Of a stretch of 64,000 nucleotides of DNA, positions 15,700-24,099 are shown piece after piece. Each line of letters opens with the position of its first letter. The first letter of the stretch is position 1. The position numbers were made by a program, and so were the translations under genes. The notes under the pieces were generated by a model that did not search any database, had not been told where the DNA came from, and was given only the letters and a program-made list of their open reading frames with translations. Origin of the DNA: Vallicoccus soli (GTDB lineage Bacteria; Actinomycetota; Actinomycetes; Motilibacterales; Motilibacteraceae); assembly GCF_003594885.1 (NCBI RefSeq), contig NZ_QZEZ01000006.1, forward strand, positions 124,001 through 188,000, given 5' to 3'.

Positions 15700-16092
15700 C
15701 TAGTCCCGGGCGAGCCTGCGCGCCAGCCACAGCTCGCTGAGCGTGCCGGACAGGTCGAAGGCCGCCAGCCCCAGGCCCCGGCGCCCCGGCACCTGCCCGA
15801 GCAGCGTCGCGGCCAGCACGCACGAGCCGTTGACGGCGTCGGCCACGGCCATGGCCCGTACCCACCCGTCCGTGCGGCGCCCGGCGGCGAGCGCCGCGAG
15901 CGTGCCGGTGCCGAGGACGAGCTCGCGGGCCGCGACGACGTGGGCCACGCGGCGCAGCGCGGGCCGGTCGGGGACGCCGAGGGCGCGGGCGGGCACCTCG
16001 GGACGGGCCAGGAACCAGGCCGCGAAGCCGAGCCGGACGGCGGCGGCGAGGGGTGCGGCGAGGGCGTCGCCCGGCTGCGTGGTCGCGGTCAC
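15700..16092 (-). CDS. Small membrane protein of unknown function
   Basis: 130 residues with about three to four hydrophobic stretches (ALAAPLAAAVRLGFAAWFL, VVAARELVLGTGTLAAL, AVADAVNGSCVLAATLL). It resembles a widespread actinobacterial family of small integral membrane proteins often called hypothetical. It has no catalytic motif. The GTG start is divergent from the second sugar-binding protein gene, leaving an 84-bp shared promoter region. It precedes the flavoprotein gene by 28 nt, suggesting an operon. Confidence 0.7.
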   Translation of the reverse strand: MTATTQPGDALAAPLAAAVRLGFAAWFLARPEVPARALGVPDRPALRRVAHVVAARELVLGTGTLAALAAGRRTDGWVRAMAVADAVNGSCVLAATLLGQVPGRRGLGLAAFDLSGTLSELWLARRLARD

Positions 16093-16116
16093 ACGCGGGG
16101 GGTACCCGCATACTGT
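16088..16116 (+). promoter_or_regulatory. Possible promoter of the second sugar importer
   Basis: A TACTGT -10 box (16111-16116) lies 17 bp after a weak -35 match GTCACA (16088-16093). The start would fall near 16123, giving a leader of about 54 nt with GCAGGGAG before the ATG at 16177. GGGTACCC at 16100-16107 is a small palindrome in the spacer. Support is modest. Confidence 0.4.
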
Positions 16117-16176
16117 CCCGGCACGCGGGTCCAGACGTCGGGCCGCGATCGCCCTCCACCGACGCAGGGAGTCGAC

Positions 16177-17475
16177 ATGAGCGACCGGCACACCCCCCTC
16201 ACCCGCCGCCGGCTGATGCAGCTGGCCGGGACCGTCGGCGCGGGCTGGGCCGTCGCGTCCTGCGCCGGCCCGGGCAGCTCCGGCGGCGGCGCCGACGAGG
16301 CGCGCGACGAGCCGATCCCCACGGGCCCGGTGGAGGGCGAGGTCTCCTTCGCCCACTGGCGCGCCGAGGACCAGGCCGCGTTCGACCAGCTCATCGCCGC
16401 GTTCCGCCAGGAGACCGGCGTCACCGTGCGCCAGGACATCTCCCCGTCGAACGACTACCAGAGCACCGCGCTGCAGCGCGTGCGCGGCGGCGGCGTCGGC
16501 GACGTGCTCACGGCCTTCCGCGGGGCGCAGTTCAACGACATGGTCTCGGCCGGCGTGTACTCGGACCTGACCGACCAGGACGTCGTCGGGCAGTACGACA
16601 GCCAGCTCATCGAGGTCGGCCGGCAGGACGGCACCCAGTGGGGGCTGCCGTACCAGGTCGTCTTCAACATGCCGGTCGCCAACCTGGACCTGCTCGAGCG
16701 CGCCGGCGCCACCGGGGCGCCGCAGGACTGGCAGGGCTTCCTGGCGCTGTGCGAGGACCTGCAGGCGCTCGGCGTCGTGCCGATCGCGTGGCCCGCGGCC
16801 GCCCCCGGCGACGCGGGGCAGCTGCTCAACGCCATGGTCATGAACAACGCCCCGGCGGACGACATGTTCGTCCAGGTCGAGAGCGGCGACCTGAAGGTCA
16901 CCGACGAGTGGTTCCTCACGACCCTGCGCCAGTACGAGCAGCTCCGCCCGTTCTTCCAGCCGCGCGCGACCGGCACCGCCGTCGAGCCGGCCCAGCAGCT
17001 CTTCGCGAGCGGGCAGGCCGCGATGCTCGCCACGGGGTCGTACCACATCGCGCCGGTCCGGGCGCTCGGCGCGCAGTTCCCGATGGACCTCGTCGCGCCC
17101 ATCACGGTCCCGGCCGACCAGGCGAAGTACGAGGGCATCTACAACGCCACGTTCATCCTCGGCGTGAACACCGCCTCCGACGTGCGCCCCGCGGGCCTGG
17201 CGTGGGTGGAGTTCCTCAGCCGCCCGGAGAACGCCTCCGCGTACGCGAACGCGACCGCGCAGCACGTCACGGTGAGCGGGGCGACGTACGAGAACCAGGA
17301 CCTCGAGCGGACCTCGCCCTGGCTGACCCGCGACACGCTCCTCGCGCCGCGCTTCCAGTTCGACGACCTCGACGTGCGGGCCGCGGTGGAGAACGCCGCC
17401 GTCGCCGTCGTGGGCGGCACGAGCCCGGAGCAGGCCGCCGAGGAGGCCCAGCGCGTCGTCGACCAGGCGCAGTGA
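16177..17475 (+). CDS. Sugar ABC transporter substrate-binding lipoprotein (Tat type)
   Basis: Family 1 extracellular binding protein, 432 residues. The N-terminus combines a twin-arginine motif (RRRLMQLAG, residues 10-18) with a lipobox VASC, C29 being the lipidated residue, so it is likely exported folded by Tat and then lipidated. The mature part begins after an acidic linker at VSFAHWRAEDQAAFDQLIAAF, typical of oligosaccharide binders. It heads a three-gene operon with two permeases (4-nt overlap with the next gene). Substrate unknown; unlike the first importer there is no linked hydrolase or regulator. Confidence 0.92.
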   Translation: MSDRHTPLTRRRLMQLAGTVGAGWAVASCAGPGSSGGGADEARDEPIPTGPVEGEVSFAHWRAEDQAAFDQLIAAFRQETGVTVRQDISPSNDYQSTALQRVRGGGVGDVLTAFRGAQFNDMVSAGVYSDLTDQDVVGQYDSQLIEVGRQDGTQWGLPYQVVFNMPVANLDLLERAGATGAPQDWQGFLALCEDLQALGVVPIAWPAAAPGDAGQLLNAMVMNNAPADDMFVQVESGDLKVTDEWFLTTLRQYEQLRPFFQPRATGTAVEPAQQLFASGQAAMLATGSYHIAPVRALGAQFPMDLVAPITVPADQAKYEGIYNATFILGVNTASDVRPAGLAWVEFLSRPENASAYANATAQHVTVSGATYENQDLERTSPWLTRDTLLAPRFQFDDLDVRAAVENAAVAVVGGTSPEQAAEEAQRVVDQAQ

Positions 17476-18380
17476 GCCGGCTGCGCGCGCGGGGCCGGCG
17501 GCGGGCCTCCCGGATCCACCCGGCCCTCTACCTCTTCCCGCTGCCGGCGCTCGTCCTGTACGTCGTCTTCTTCGCCGTCCCCACGCTGCAGGCGGTGCAG
17601 TACTCCGTCACCGACTGGGACGGGTTCAGCCCGGACTTCGCGAACGTCGGCATCGCGAACTTCCGCGACGCGCTGACGGACGACGACCTCTTCCGGAACG
17701 CCGCGACGAACAACCTCAAGTTCATGCTCGTCGTGGTCGTGCTGCAGACGGCGTTCGCCCTGCTGCTCGCCCTGCTCCTGGCGCGCAACAGCCGCGGAGG
17801 GATCCTGCTGCGCGCGCTGTTCTTCTTCCCGACGATCCTGTCGTCGGTCTCCGTGGCGTTCATCTGGAAGTTCGTCTACGACCCGAACTTCGGCCTGGGC
17901 AACCGGTTCCTGGGGGCGGTGGGGCTCGACGGGCTGCAGTCGTCGTACCTCGGTGACGACGCGGCGGCGATCTACTGGGTGGCGCTGTCCCAGGTGTGGT
18001 TCCACGTGGGGCAGATGATGGTGCTGTTCATCGCCGGGCTGCAGGCGGTGCCCCGCGAGCTCTACGAGGCGTCCGCGATCGACGGGGCCGGGCGGTGGGC
18101 GCAGTTCCGCCACATCACCTGGCCGATGATCGCCCCCGCGACGACCATCGTCGTGGCGTACACGACCATCCAGTCGTTCCGGGCCTTCGACCTCATCCTC
18201 GGCCTCGGCGGCAACCCGCCGAGACCCAGCCTCGACATCCTGTCGACCCGCATCTACGCGACCTTCGTCAACTCCGAGTACGGCTACGCGGCGGCCGAGT
18301 CCCTGCTGTTCATGCTGCTCATCGCGGCGATCACGGTGGCCCAGCGACAGCTGCTGGGCCTGACGAGGGGGTCTGTCTGA
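17472..18380 (+). CDS. Sugar ABC transporter permease (MalF type)
   Basis: 302 residues, six membrane segments starting with LYLFPLPALVLYVVFFAVP. The EAA loop is PRELYEASAIDGAGRWAQFRHITWPM. The GTG overlaps the binding-protein stop as GTGA. It pairs with the downstream MalG-type permease. As with the first importer, no ATP-binding subunit is encoded nearby, consistent with a shared MsiK-type ATPase. Confidence 0.92.
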   Translation: MSRLRARGRRRASRIHPALYLFPLPALVLYVVFFAVPTLQAVQYSVTDWDGFSPDFANVGIANFRDALTDDDLFRNAATNNLKFMLVVVVLQTAFALLLALLLARNSRGGILLRALFFFPTILSSVSVAFIWKFVYDPNFGLGNRFLGAVGLDGLQSSYLGDDAAAIYWVALSQVWFHVGQMMVLFIAGLQAVPRELYEASAIDGAGRWAQFRHITWPMIAPATTIVVAYTTIQSFRAFDLILGLGGNPPRPSLDILSTRIYATFVNSEYGYAAAESLLFMLLIAAITVAQRQLLGLTRGSV

Positions 18381-19192
18381 TGCGCTACCAGCTCGGGCGC
18401 CGCGCGGTCCTCGCGGTCTGGGCCGCCCTCATCGTCGTGCCGCTCACCGTCGTCGTCTTCGGCACCTTCAAGACGACCGCCGAGCTCTTCGAGTCGCCGT
18501 TCTCCCCGCCCGGGTCGCTGACGCTCGGCAACTACCGCGCGGTCCTCGACGGGGCGCTCGGCACCGCGTTCGTCAACAGCGTCCTGGTCACCCTGGCCTC
18601 GGTGGCCCTGACCCTGCTGCTCGCGAGCCTCGCCGCGTACGCCTGCGCGCGCATCCCCGGCTGGGTGGGCTGGGTGGTCTTCGGGTTCCTCGTGCTCGGC
18701 ATGTCGGTGCCGGCGCAGGCGAACATGGTCCCCCAGTACGTCCTCTTCGACAGCCTCGGCCTGCTCGACAGCCGGCTCGGGCTCGTGCTCATCAACGTCG
18801 TCGTGACGCTGCCCGTCGCGGTGTTCATCCTCGGCGGCTTCATGCGCACCCTGCCGCGCGACCTCTACGAGGCGAGCGCCATCGACGGGGCCGGGCCGTG
18901 GCGGACGTACCGCTCCATCGTCATGCCGCTGGCCATGCCGTCGGTGGCGGCGACGGCGATCTTCCTCTTCGTCATCCACTGGAACGAGCTGCTCTACCCG
19001 CTGCTGTTCATCTCCTCGCCGGAGAAGCGGACGATCCCGCTGGCCCTGCTGAGCTTCCAGGGGGAGTACCTCACCGACTACCCGTTGCTCTTCTCCGGCG
19101 TCGTCGTCGCCTCGGCCCCGATCGTCCTGGTGTACGTCCTGCTGCAGCGCCACTTCGTCGCCGGCATGACCGCGGGCGCGGTCAAGGGCTGA
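18380..19192 (+). CDS. Sugar ABC transporter permease (MalG type)
   Basis: 270 residues with six hydrophobic helices, the EAA loop PRDLYEASAIDGAGPWRTYRSIVMPLA and the C-terminal GMTAGAVKG signature of MalG-like permeases. Its ATG overlaps the upstream stop by one base. It completes the membrane core of the second importer. Downstream, GGCCCCCGGGGGCC around 19216-19229 could form a weak terminator before the sigma factor gene. Confidence 0.92.
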   Translation: MRYQLGRRAVLAVWAALIVVPLTVVVFGTFKTTAELFESPFSPPGSLTLGNYRAVLDGALGTAFVNSVLVTLASVALTLLLASLAAYACARIPGWVGWVVFGFLVLGMSVPAQANMVPQYVLFDSLGLLDSRLGLVLINVVVTLPVAVFILGGFMRTLPRDLYEASAIDGAGPWRTYRSIVMPLAMPSVAATAIFLFVIHWNELLYPLLFISSPEKRTIPLALLSFQGEYLTDYPLLFSGVVVASAPIVLVYVLLQRHFVAGMTAGAVKG

Positions 19193-19310
19193 GCCCTCCG
19201 CCCCCCCGGCTGGCAGGCCCCCGGGGGCCACCGGTCGCGGACCGCTGGAAACCTGTCGGCGCGCTGTGGTGTGGTGGAGCCCACACACCAGCACGCACCA
19301 GGGAGCCGGC

Positions 19311-20324
19311 ATGACGGTCGTCGCGACGGGGCGGTCCACGGACCTCGACCCGCGCCTGCTCGAGCACCGCACCGAGCTGCGGGGGTACTGCTACCGCATG
19401 CTCGGGTCGGCGCACGACGCCGAGGACGCGGTGCAGGAGACGATGATCCGCGCCTGGAAGGGCCTCGACCGCTTCGAGGGCCGCTCCTCGCTGCGCTCCT
19501 GGCTCTACCGCATCGCGACGAACGTCTGCCTCACCATGCTCGAGGGCCGGGGCCGGCGCGCGCTGCCGATGGACCTCGAGGCCGGGCCCTTCCCGCCGGT
19601 CGCCGAGTCGCTCGGCAGCCCGGTCGCCGCCGGCACCTGGGTCGAGCCGGCCGCCGACAGCGCCGTGCTGCCCGCCGTCGCCGACCCCGCCGACCTCGTC
19701 GTCGAGCGCGAGTCGATCCGCCTGGCCTTCGTCGTCGCCCTGCAGCACCTGCCCCCGCGCCAGCGGGCCGTGCTCATCCTGCGCGAGGTGCTGCGCTGGT
19801 CCGCCGAGGAGGTCGCCGACCTGCTCGACACCACGACCGCCTCGGTCAACAGCGCGCTGCAGCGCGCCCGGGCGTCCATGGCCCGCAAGCCCGTGCCCCA
19901 GCAGCGCACCGAGCCCTCCCGCGAGGAGCACAAGGAGCTGCTCGCCCGCTACGTCGAGGCCTTCGAGCGCTACGACATCGAGGCCCTCGTCAAGCTGCTG
20001 CACGAGGACGCCACGCAGGACATGCCGCCCTACCGCCTCTGGATCCGCGGCCGCGCCGACATCGCGACCTGGATGCTGGGCCCGGGCGCCGCCTGCCGCG
20101 ACTCGCGGGTGCTCCCCGTGCAGGTCAACGGCACCGTCGGCTTCGTGCAGTGGAAGCGCGCGAAGGACGGCGACGGCTACGACGCCTGGGCCCTGCACGT
20201 CCTCGAGGTCGTCGGCGACAAGGTCGCCAGCGTGACCTCCTTCCTCGAGACCGACCTCTTCGCCCAGTTCGGCGTCCCCCTGCACCTCGACGCGGACCAG
20301 GAGATCGAGGTCGCCGCGGGCTGA
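19311..20324 (+). CDS. ECF sigma factor, SigG type with C-terminal SnoaL-like domain
   Basis: Extracytoplasmic-function RNA polymerase sigma factor, 337 residues. Region 2 (GYCYRMLGSAHDAEDAVQET, about 25-90) and region 4 (LPPRQRAVLILREVLRWSAE ... TASVNSALQRARA, about 145-195) are followed by about 130 residues of a SnoaL/NTF2-like domain (LLARYVEAFERYDIEALVKL). This fusion is typical of the mycobacterial SigG group, in which the extra domain replaces or supplements a separate anti-sigma factor. The ATG has a GGGAG ribosome site. No anti-sigma gene is adjacent. The stop codon sits in the first unit of a 15-bp tandem repeat. Confidence 0.9.
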   Translation: MTVVATGRSTDLDPRLLEHRTELRGYCYRMLGSAHDAEDAVQETMIRAWKGLDRFEGRSSLRSWLYRIATNVCLTMLEGRGRRALPMDLEAGPFPPVAESLGSPVAAGTWVEPAADSAVLPAVADPADLVVERESIRLAFVVALQHLPPRQRAVLILREVLRWSAEEVADLLDTTTASVNSALQRARASMARKPVPQQRTEPSREEHKELLARYVEAFERYDIEALVKLLHEDATQDMPPYRLWIRGRADIATWMLGPGAACRDSRVLPVQVNGTVGFVQWKRAKDGDGYDAWALHVLEVVGDKVASVTSFLETDLFAQFGVPLHLDADQEIEVAAG

Positions 20325-20365
20325 GCGGGCGCGGGCTGAGCGGGCGCGGGCTGAGCGGGCGCGGG
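20316..20365 (+). repeat. 15-bp tandem repeat spanning the sigma factor stop codon
   Basis: Three perfect copies of GCGGGCTGAGCGGGC (20316-20330, 20331-20345, 20346-20360) plus a 5-bp remnant. Each unit carries a TGA in the same frame, so the stop codon is present three times over. The protein end is the same whatever the copy number. Confidence 0.85.
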
Positions 20366-20427
20366 TGTCCGATTCGCGCACACGACGGGAGCACCCGTCG
20401 GCGTGGCCGGGCTTTGGCGCTCGCGCA

Positions 20428-20522
20428 TGTCCGCTTTGCGCACCCGACGGGGTCCCGGGGAGCGGCGTGTCGAGCCCCTCCGGTAGCGACACGCCGCGCT
20501 CTGCGTGCGCGAACCGGGACAT
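20428..20522. repeat. Double-hairpin repeat, copy A
   Basis: The outer arms TGTCCGCTTTGCGCAC and GTGCGCGAACCGGGACA are near-perfect complements. Inside them CGGCGTGTCG and CGACACGCCG form a perfect 10-bp stem around AGCCCCTCCGGTAG. The whole element can fold as one long interrupted hairpin. Confidence 0.8.
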
Positions 20523-20634
20523 ACCTACCGACGCCCCGCGCGCCCGCTGCACCAGCTCGTGCCACCGCCGCTCGTCGCCGGCCGGTGCCGTGATGCTGTT
20601 CCGGCGGACGCCCCGCAGCGGCGGCGCGTCCCCG

Positions 20635-20727
20635 TGTCCGGTTCGCGCACACGACGGGTCCTGGTGGAGCGGCGTGTCGAGCCCGACCGGCGGGGACACG
20701 CCGCCCTCTGAGTGCGCCGACCGGACA
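20635..20727. repeat. Double-hairpin repeat, copy B
   Basis: Same architecture as copy A. Outer arms are TGTCCGGTTCGCGCACAC at the left and GTGCGCCGACCGGACA at the right; the inner stem uses GCGGCGTGTCG and GGACACGCCGC with one mismatch. The loop AGCCCGACCGGCGG differs from copy A at several positions, which argues against a very recent duplication. Confidence 0.8.
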
Positions 20728-20849
20728 CCGGGGCGGTGCCCGTCCGCGGAGCTGCCCCCGGGGGCAGCCGCAGGTACCCGGCGCGGCACCGCGTGGACCC
20801 GCTGCCCGGGCGCGCGGCGCCCGCGCCGAACCCCGAGCGCGCCTCCGGG

Positions 20850-20944
20850 TGTCCGATCCGCGCACACGACGGGTCCGGGGAAGGGCGCGTGCGAGCCCCT
20901 CCGGCAGCGACACGCCGTCCTTCGTGTGCGCGAACCCTACACAC
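20850..20944. repeat. Double-hairpin repeat, copy C
   Basis: Same architecture: left arm TGTCCGATCCGCGCACAC, right arm GTGTGCGCGAACCCTACACA, inner block AGCCCCTCCGGCAGCGACAC. The left inner arm is degraded (GGGCGCGTGCG), so the inner stem is weaker while the loop sequence matches copy A closely. Confidence 0.75.
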
Positions 20945-21056
20945 GGGGCACGCCGGGCCCCGCCGCGCCTTGGCGTCCGCCCGGCGAGCTGCCCGTGCGG
21001 CGTCCCGCCTCCGACGAGCCGGCGCACCACCCCGGCGTCGAGCCCCGGGACCTCCG

Positions 21057-21977
21057 TCAGGCGCCCGGGCCGCGCGGCGGTGCGCCGAGCCCGTCGTCCC
21101 GGTGCAGCCACGCGAGCAGGTCCGCGGGGGCGAGCCCCGCGGCGCGCTCGCGGTAGCGCCGCACCCCCTCGGGGCCCAGCACCTCGCGCCCCGTGCCGGA
21201 GCGCCCCGAGCGGAAGAAGGCCGCGGGGTCGCGGAACACGCCCGGGGGTGCGGGCGCGAGGCGGTCCGCCCGGGCGCGCATCGTCTCCAGCCCCAGCCCG
21301 GCCAGCAGCGGGCCCCAGGCGGTCTCCGGTACGCGCACACCGAGGCGGGTGGCGAGCCGACGGGCCTCGCCGGGCAGGTCGTGGAGCAGGTCGTCGTAGT
21401 GCACGAGCACGACCTGCGACGAGGACCGCCGGGCCCACGCGTCGGCGAGGTGGTGCAGCACGCCGGGCAGCCCGTCGAGGTCGGTGCGCGGGTCGGTGTC
21501 GCGCTCCACCCACCTGCGCAGCCAGGCCTCGAGGTCCGGGCGGGGCCGCGACGGCACCGGCGGCCGTACGGGCGCCCCGGTGAGCTCCGCGAGCCGCTCC
21601 CGGTCGAGGTTCGCGCCCTGGTGGTGCAGCGAGACCGCGGCGTCGAGCGGGTCGCGGGCGACGACGACGTACGTGGTGCCGGGGTGCAGCGGGAGCCCGT
21701 CCAGGGGGGTGTGCGTCTTGAGCACCCGCCGGTGCGGCTGCGCGGCGAGCCGCCGGGCGAGGGCGTCGGTCGGCTCGACCGTCCAGTCGACCCACGGGGA
21801 GAGCTCGGCCAGCGGGGCGGGCAGGTCGGGCCCGTGCACCAGCGACAGGCAGAGCGCCTGCACCCAGGTCGTGCCGTGCTTGGAGCGGGTGCTGACGACG
21901 ACGTCGCCGTCCCGCGGCGGCACCGCCGCCCAGCGCGCGCTGTCCTCGTCGGGCGAGACGTACCGGACGGGGGTCAC
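21057..21977 (-). CDS. Sulfotransferase domain protein
   Basis: PAPS-dependent sulfotransferase of the cytosolic type (sulfotransfer domain 1), 306 residues. The 5'-phosphosulfate loop is STRSKHGTTWVQALC (about 29-43) and the 3'-phosphate site is VVVARDPLDAAVSLHH. KTHTPLDGLP fits the region around the catalytic residues. The acceptor is unknown. The GTG start overlaps the stop of the upstream HAD gene in a GTGA arrangement, so the pair is translated together. Bacterial members sulfate varied small molecules or glycans. Confidence 0.88.
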   Translation of the reverse strand: MTPVRYVSPDEDSARWAAVPPRDGDVVVSTRSKHGTTWVQALCLSLVHGPDLPAPLAELSPWVDWTVEPTDALARRLAAQPHRRVLKTHTPLDGLPLHPGTTYVVVARDPLDAAVSLHHQGANLDRERLAELTGAPVRPPVPSRPRPDLEAWLRRWVERDTDPRTDLDGLPGVLHHLADAWARRSSSQVVLVHYDDLLHDLPGEARRLATRLGVRVPETAWGPLLAGLGLETMRARADRLAPAPPGVFRDPAAFFRSGRSGTGREVLGPEGVRRYRERAAGLAPADLLAWLHRDDGLGAPPRGPGA

Positions 21978-22642
21978 GCCGGCTCCCCGAGCGGCGCGGC
22001 GAGCAGGTCCGCGAGCTCGCCGAGGTCGCGGAGCGAGGCGCCGGGCCGCGGCACGTCGCCCGCGAGCCCCTTGAGCGCGGCGACGCGCATCCCCGCCGCC
22101 CGCCCGGCGGCCAGTCCGGGGGCGCTGTCCTCCACGACGAGGCAGCGTCCCGGGGCGACGCCCAGCCGGCGGGCGGCGAGCAGGAAGCCCTCGGGGTCCG
22201 GCTTGCCGCGCTCCACGTCCTCGACGGTGACCAGCAGCGGCGGGTCGACGGCGCCCGCGCCCAGCCGGGCCGCGGCCAGCGGGCGGTCGGCGCTGGTCAC
22301 CACCGCCCAAGGGAGCCCGCGGCGCTCGAGGGCGGCGACGAGGGCCCCGGACCCCGGGGTGGCGACCACGTCGGAGAGGTCGTCGTACTGCAGAGCGAGC
22401 TGGCGCGCGGCGGCGGTCCGCACGGCCGCGTCGTCGAGGTCGGGCAGGAGGCGGCGGACCGTGAGGTCGGCGGGGCTGCCGTGCGCGTGCTCCAGCGCGG
22501 CCGAGGGCGCGACCCCGTGCTCCAGGGCCCAGGTCGCCCAGGCCCGCTCCACCGCCGCGTCCGAGTCCACGAGCGTGCCGTCCATGTCGAGCAGCACGGC
22601 GCCGAGGTCGGCGAGGGCTGCGGGCTGCTCCGGCGCGTCCAC
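21974..22642 (-). CDS. HAD-superfamily phosphatase (beta-phosphoglucomutase-like)
   Basis: 222 residues with a classic DxDGT motif I (VLLDMDGTLVDSD), a helical cap, motif II VVTSADRP, motif III ERGKPDPEGF and motif IV CLVVEDSAPGL. The arrangement is that of sugar-phosphate phosphatases and beta-phosphoglucomutases. The GTG at 22642 is chosen because a TAGCGT -10 box lies exactly 7 nt upstream, giving a leaderless message. It is followed by the overlapping sulfotransferase gene. A possible joint role would be removal of 3'-phosphate from the PAP by-product, but the sequence does not show this. Confidence 0.88.
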   Translation of the reverse strand: MDAPEQPAALADLGAVLLDMDGTLVDSDAAVERAWATWALEHGVAPSAALEHAHGSPADLTVRRLLPDLDDAAVRTAAARQLALQYDDLSDVVATPGSGALVAALERRGLPWAVVTSADRPLAAARLGAGAVDPPLLVTVEDVERGKPDPEGFLLAARRLGVAPGRCLVVEDSAPGLAAGRAAGMRVAALKGLAGDVPRPGASLRDLGELADLLAAPLGEPA

Positions 22643-22658
22643 CCGCCGGACGCTAGTG

Positions 22659-22701
22659 CACCGCGGCCGGCCGTCGCTCGGGGCGACGGCCGGCCGCGGT
22701 G
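22659..22701 (-). terminator. Perfect 19-bp hairpin terminator after the cellulase gene
   Basis: Arms at 22659-22677 and 22683-22701 are perfectly complementary (core CCGCGGCCGGCCGTCGC) around a 5-nt TCGGG loop. It lies 16 nt downstream of the GH6 stop on the minus strand. It also sits beside the leaderless promoter of the next gene, so it separates the two units. Confidence 0.8.
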
Positions 22702-22716
22702 GCTCGGAGGGGGCGC

Positions 22717-24000
22717 TCAGCCCTGGTCGCCGCGCAGGCTGGGCACGGCGAGGCGGACCAGCTCCACGGCCTGGCGGCGGAACCACTGCCCGGCCGCCGG
22801 GTCGACCTGGCGCCACACCGGGTCGACGACGTCGTTGCCGGTGCCGGTGCCGCGGCTGCACTGCCCGTCGGACTCGCCCGGCACCTTGATCCACACGTAC
22901 GCGTCGACGAGCGGGTCGCCGGTGCGGGTCGTCGGGCGCAGGCCGACGCCGCGGCCGGGCGGGTTGCACCAGTCCTGCGGGTCCGGGAAGGCGCCGGCCG
23001 GCGGCGTCCACGGGCCCTGGCCGTTGCGGCTCGTGTCGACGATGAAGTGCGCCATCTGCCGCGGGCGCATGCTCAGGCCCGCGGCCTCGTAGGCGGCCTC
23101 GTACGCGGCGTCGGTGCGGTCCCACGTGCTGACGTCGCTGGGGTCGGCCGGGTAGTACTGGCTGGCGCAGGTGCGGGGGTCCACGTCGCGGCGCTCGACG
23201 AGGTAGGCGCACTGCGAGATCCAGCGGCCGTACCGGACGAGGCGGTCCGTCCAGCGGTAGTTCGACGCGTTGACGAAGAAGCCGTCCGCCCGCTCGACAC
23301 CGGCCTTCACGAGCCGGTCGGTGATCTCGCCGACGCCGAGCCAGCCGTCGTGCGTGCCGTCGAGGTAGACCTTCGTGCGGGGCAGCGCCGTGAGCTGGTC
23401 GACGGCGTGGTTGAGCATCCGGAACCGCTCGGCCGCCGCGGTCTGCGCGTCGGCCTCGGCCGGCTGGCACCAGTCCTGCTGCCCGTCGAGCGTCGTGTAC
23501 CAGGGGATGATGCCGAGGCCGTCGGGCTCGACGGCGACGACCGCCTCGCGCCCGCCGATGCCGCGGGCGACCGCGTCCACCCAGGCCTCGTACTCCTCGA
23601 CGCTCGTCGCGCCGCCCGCGGAGTACTGCGCGCAGTCCCGGAACGGGATGTTGTAGAGCACGAGCACCGGCACGGCCCGCTGGGCCGCGGCGTCGCGCAT
23701 GGTGCGCTGCACGGAGCGCTGGACCTCGCGCGGGGTGCCGTCCTCGACCCAGACGGCGGTGGGGGTGTCGAGCACCTTCTGGATGAGGTTGGCCTCGGTA
23801 CGGCGCCCGTCGGCGCGCAGGTCGGCGACCTGCTCGACCGCGTCGGGGTTGGGCTCGGGCACGTAGAAGCGCGTGCCGGCGGGCGCGGCCGGGGCGGGCG
23901 CGGCCGTGGCGGGCGCGGCGCCGACGAGCGTGGCGGCCGCGAGCGTCGCGGTGAGACCGCCGAGCAGTCGGCGCACGGCGGACCGGGGAGTGGTGGTCAC
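22717..24000 (-). CDS. Secreted GH6 cellulase (endoglucanase/cellobiohydrolase)
   Basis: Glycoside hydrolase family 6 enzyme cutting beta-1,4-glucan with inversion, 427 residues. The Sec signal peptide is MTTTPRSAVRRLLGG plus an Ala-rich core, cleaved near residue 33. The catalytic module fills the rest, without a cellulose-binding domain. By family alignment D122 in YNIPFRDCAQYSAGG, D160 in VEPDGLG (general acid) and D378 in WIKVPGESDG correspond to the key Asp residues of Thermobifida Cel6A. Endo- versus exo-action depends on loop lengths that I cannot model. The GTG start has a GGAG ribosome site. Upstream lie a CebR-like box and a 16-bp palindrome; downstream is a strong hairpin, so it is a single-gene unit. 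Confidence 0.93.
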   Translation of the reverse strand: MTTTPRSAVRRLLGGLTATLAAATLVGAAPATAAPAPAAPAGTRFYVPEPNPDAVEQVADLRADGRRTEANLIQKVLDTPTAVWVEDGTPREVQRSVQRTMRDAAAQRAVPVLVLYNIPFRDCAQYSAGGATSVEEYEAWVDAVARGIGGREAVVAVEPDGLGIIPWYTTLDGQQDWCQPAEADAQTAAAERFRMLNHAVDQLTALPRTKVYLDGTHDGWLGVGEITDRLVKAGVERADGFFVNASNYRWTDRLVRYGRWISQCAYLVERRDVDPRTCASQYYPADPSDVSTWDRTDAAYEAAYEAAGLSMRPRQMAHFIVDTSRNGQGPWTPPAGAFPDPQDWCNPPGRGVGLRPTTRTGDPLVDAYVWIKVPGESDGQCSRGTGTGNDVVDPVWRQVDPAAGQWFRRQAVELVRLAVPSLRGDQG

Positions 24001-24099
24001 GGAGGGCTCCGGAGGGAGGGCGGGAGGTGAGCACCGGGAGGTGCCCAGCGATGGTGAGCCGCGTCACCCGGGCTGCGCAAGGGTTTCCGGGAGATTTCT

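Larger units (their letters stand above)
20325..21056. other. 732-bp gene-free region with double-hairpin repeats
   Basis: No reliable gene. After the 15-bp tandem array there is a half copy (20366-20397) and three full copies (20428-20522, 20635-20727, 20850-20944) of a palindromic element separated by unrelated spacers. Reading frames through it on the minus strand repeat peptides such as GVSLPEGLDTP only because the DNA itself is repeated. Confidence 0.7.

Noticed and set aside
19247-19275. GGAAAC upstream of the sigma factor as an ECF -35 element for autoregulation
   Set aside because: No CGTC-type -10 element at the right distance could be found.
20125-20950. Minus-strand frames repeating peptides like GVSLPEGLDTP and CARTGH
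   Set aside because: The peptide repetition follows directly from the palindromic DNA repeats. There is no start signal and no domain, and the DNA arms are conserved as complements rather than as codons.
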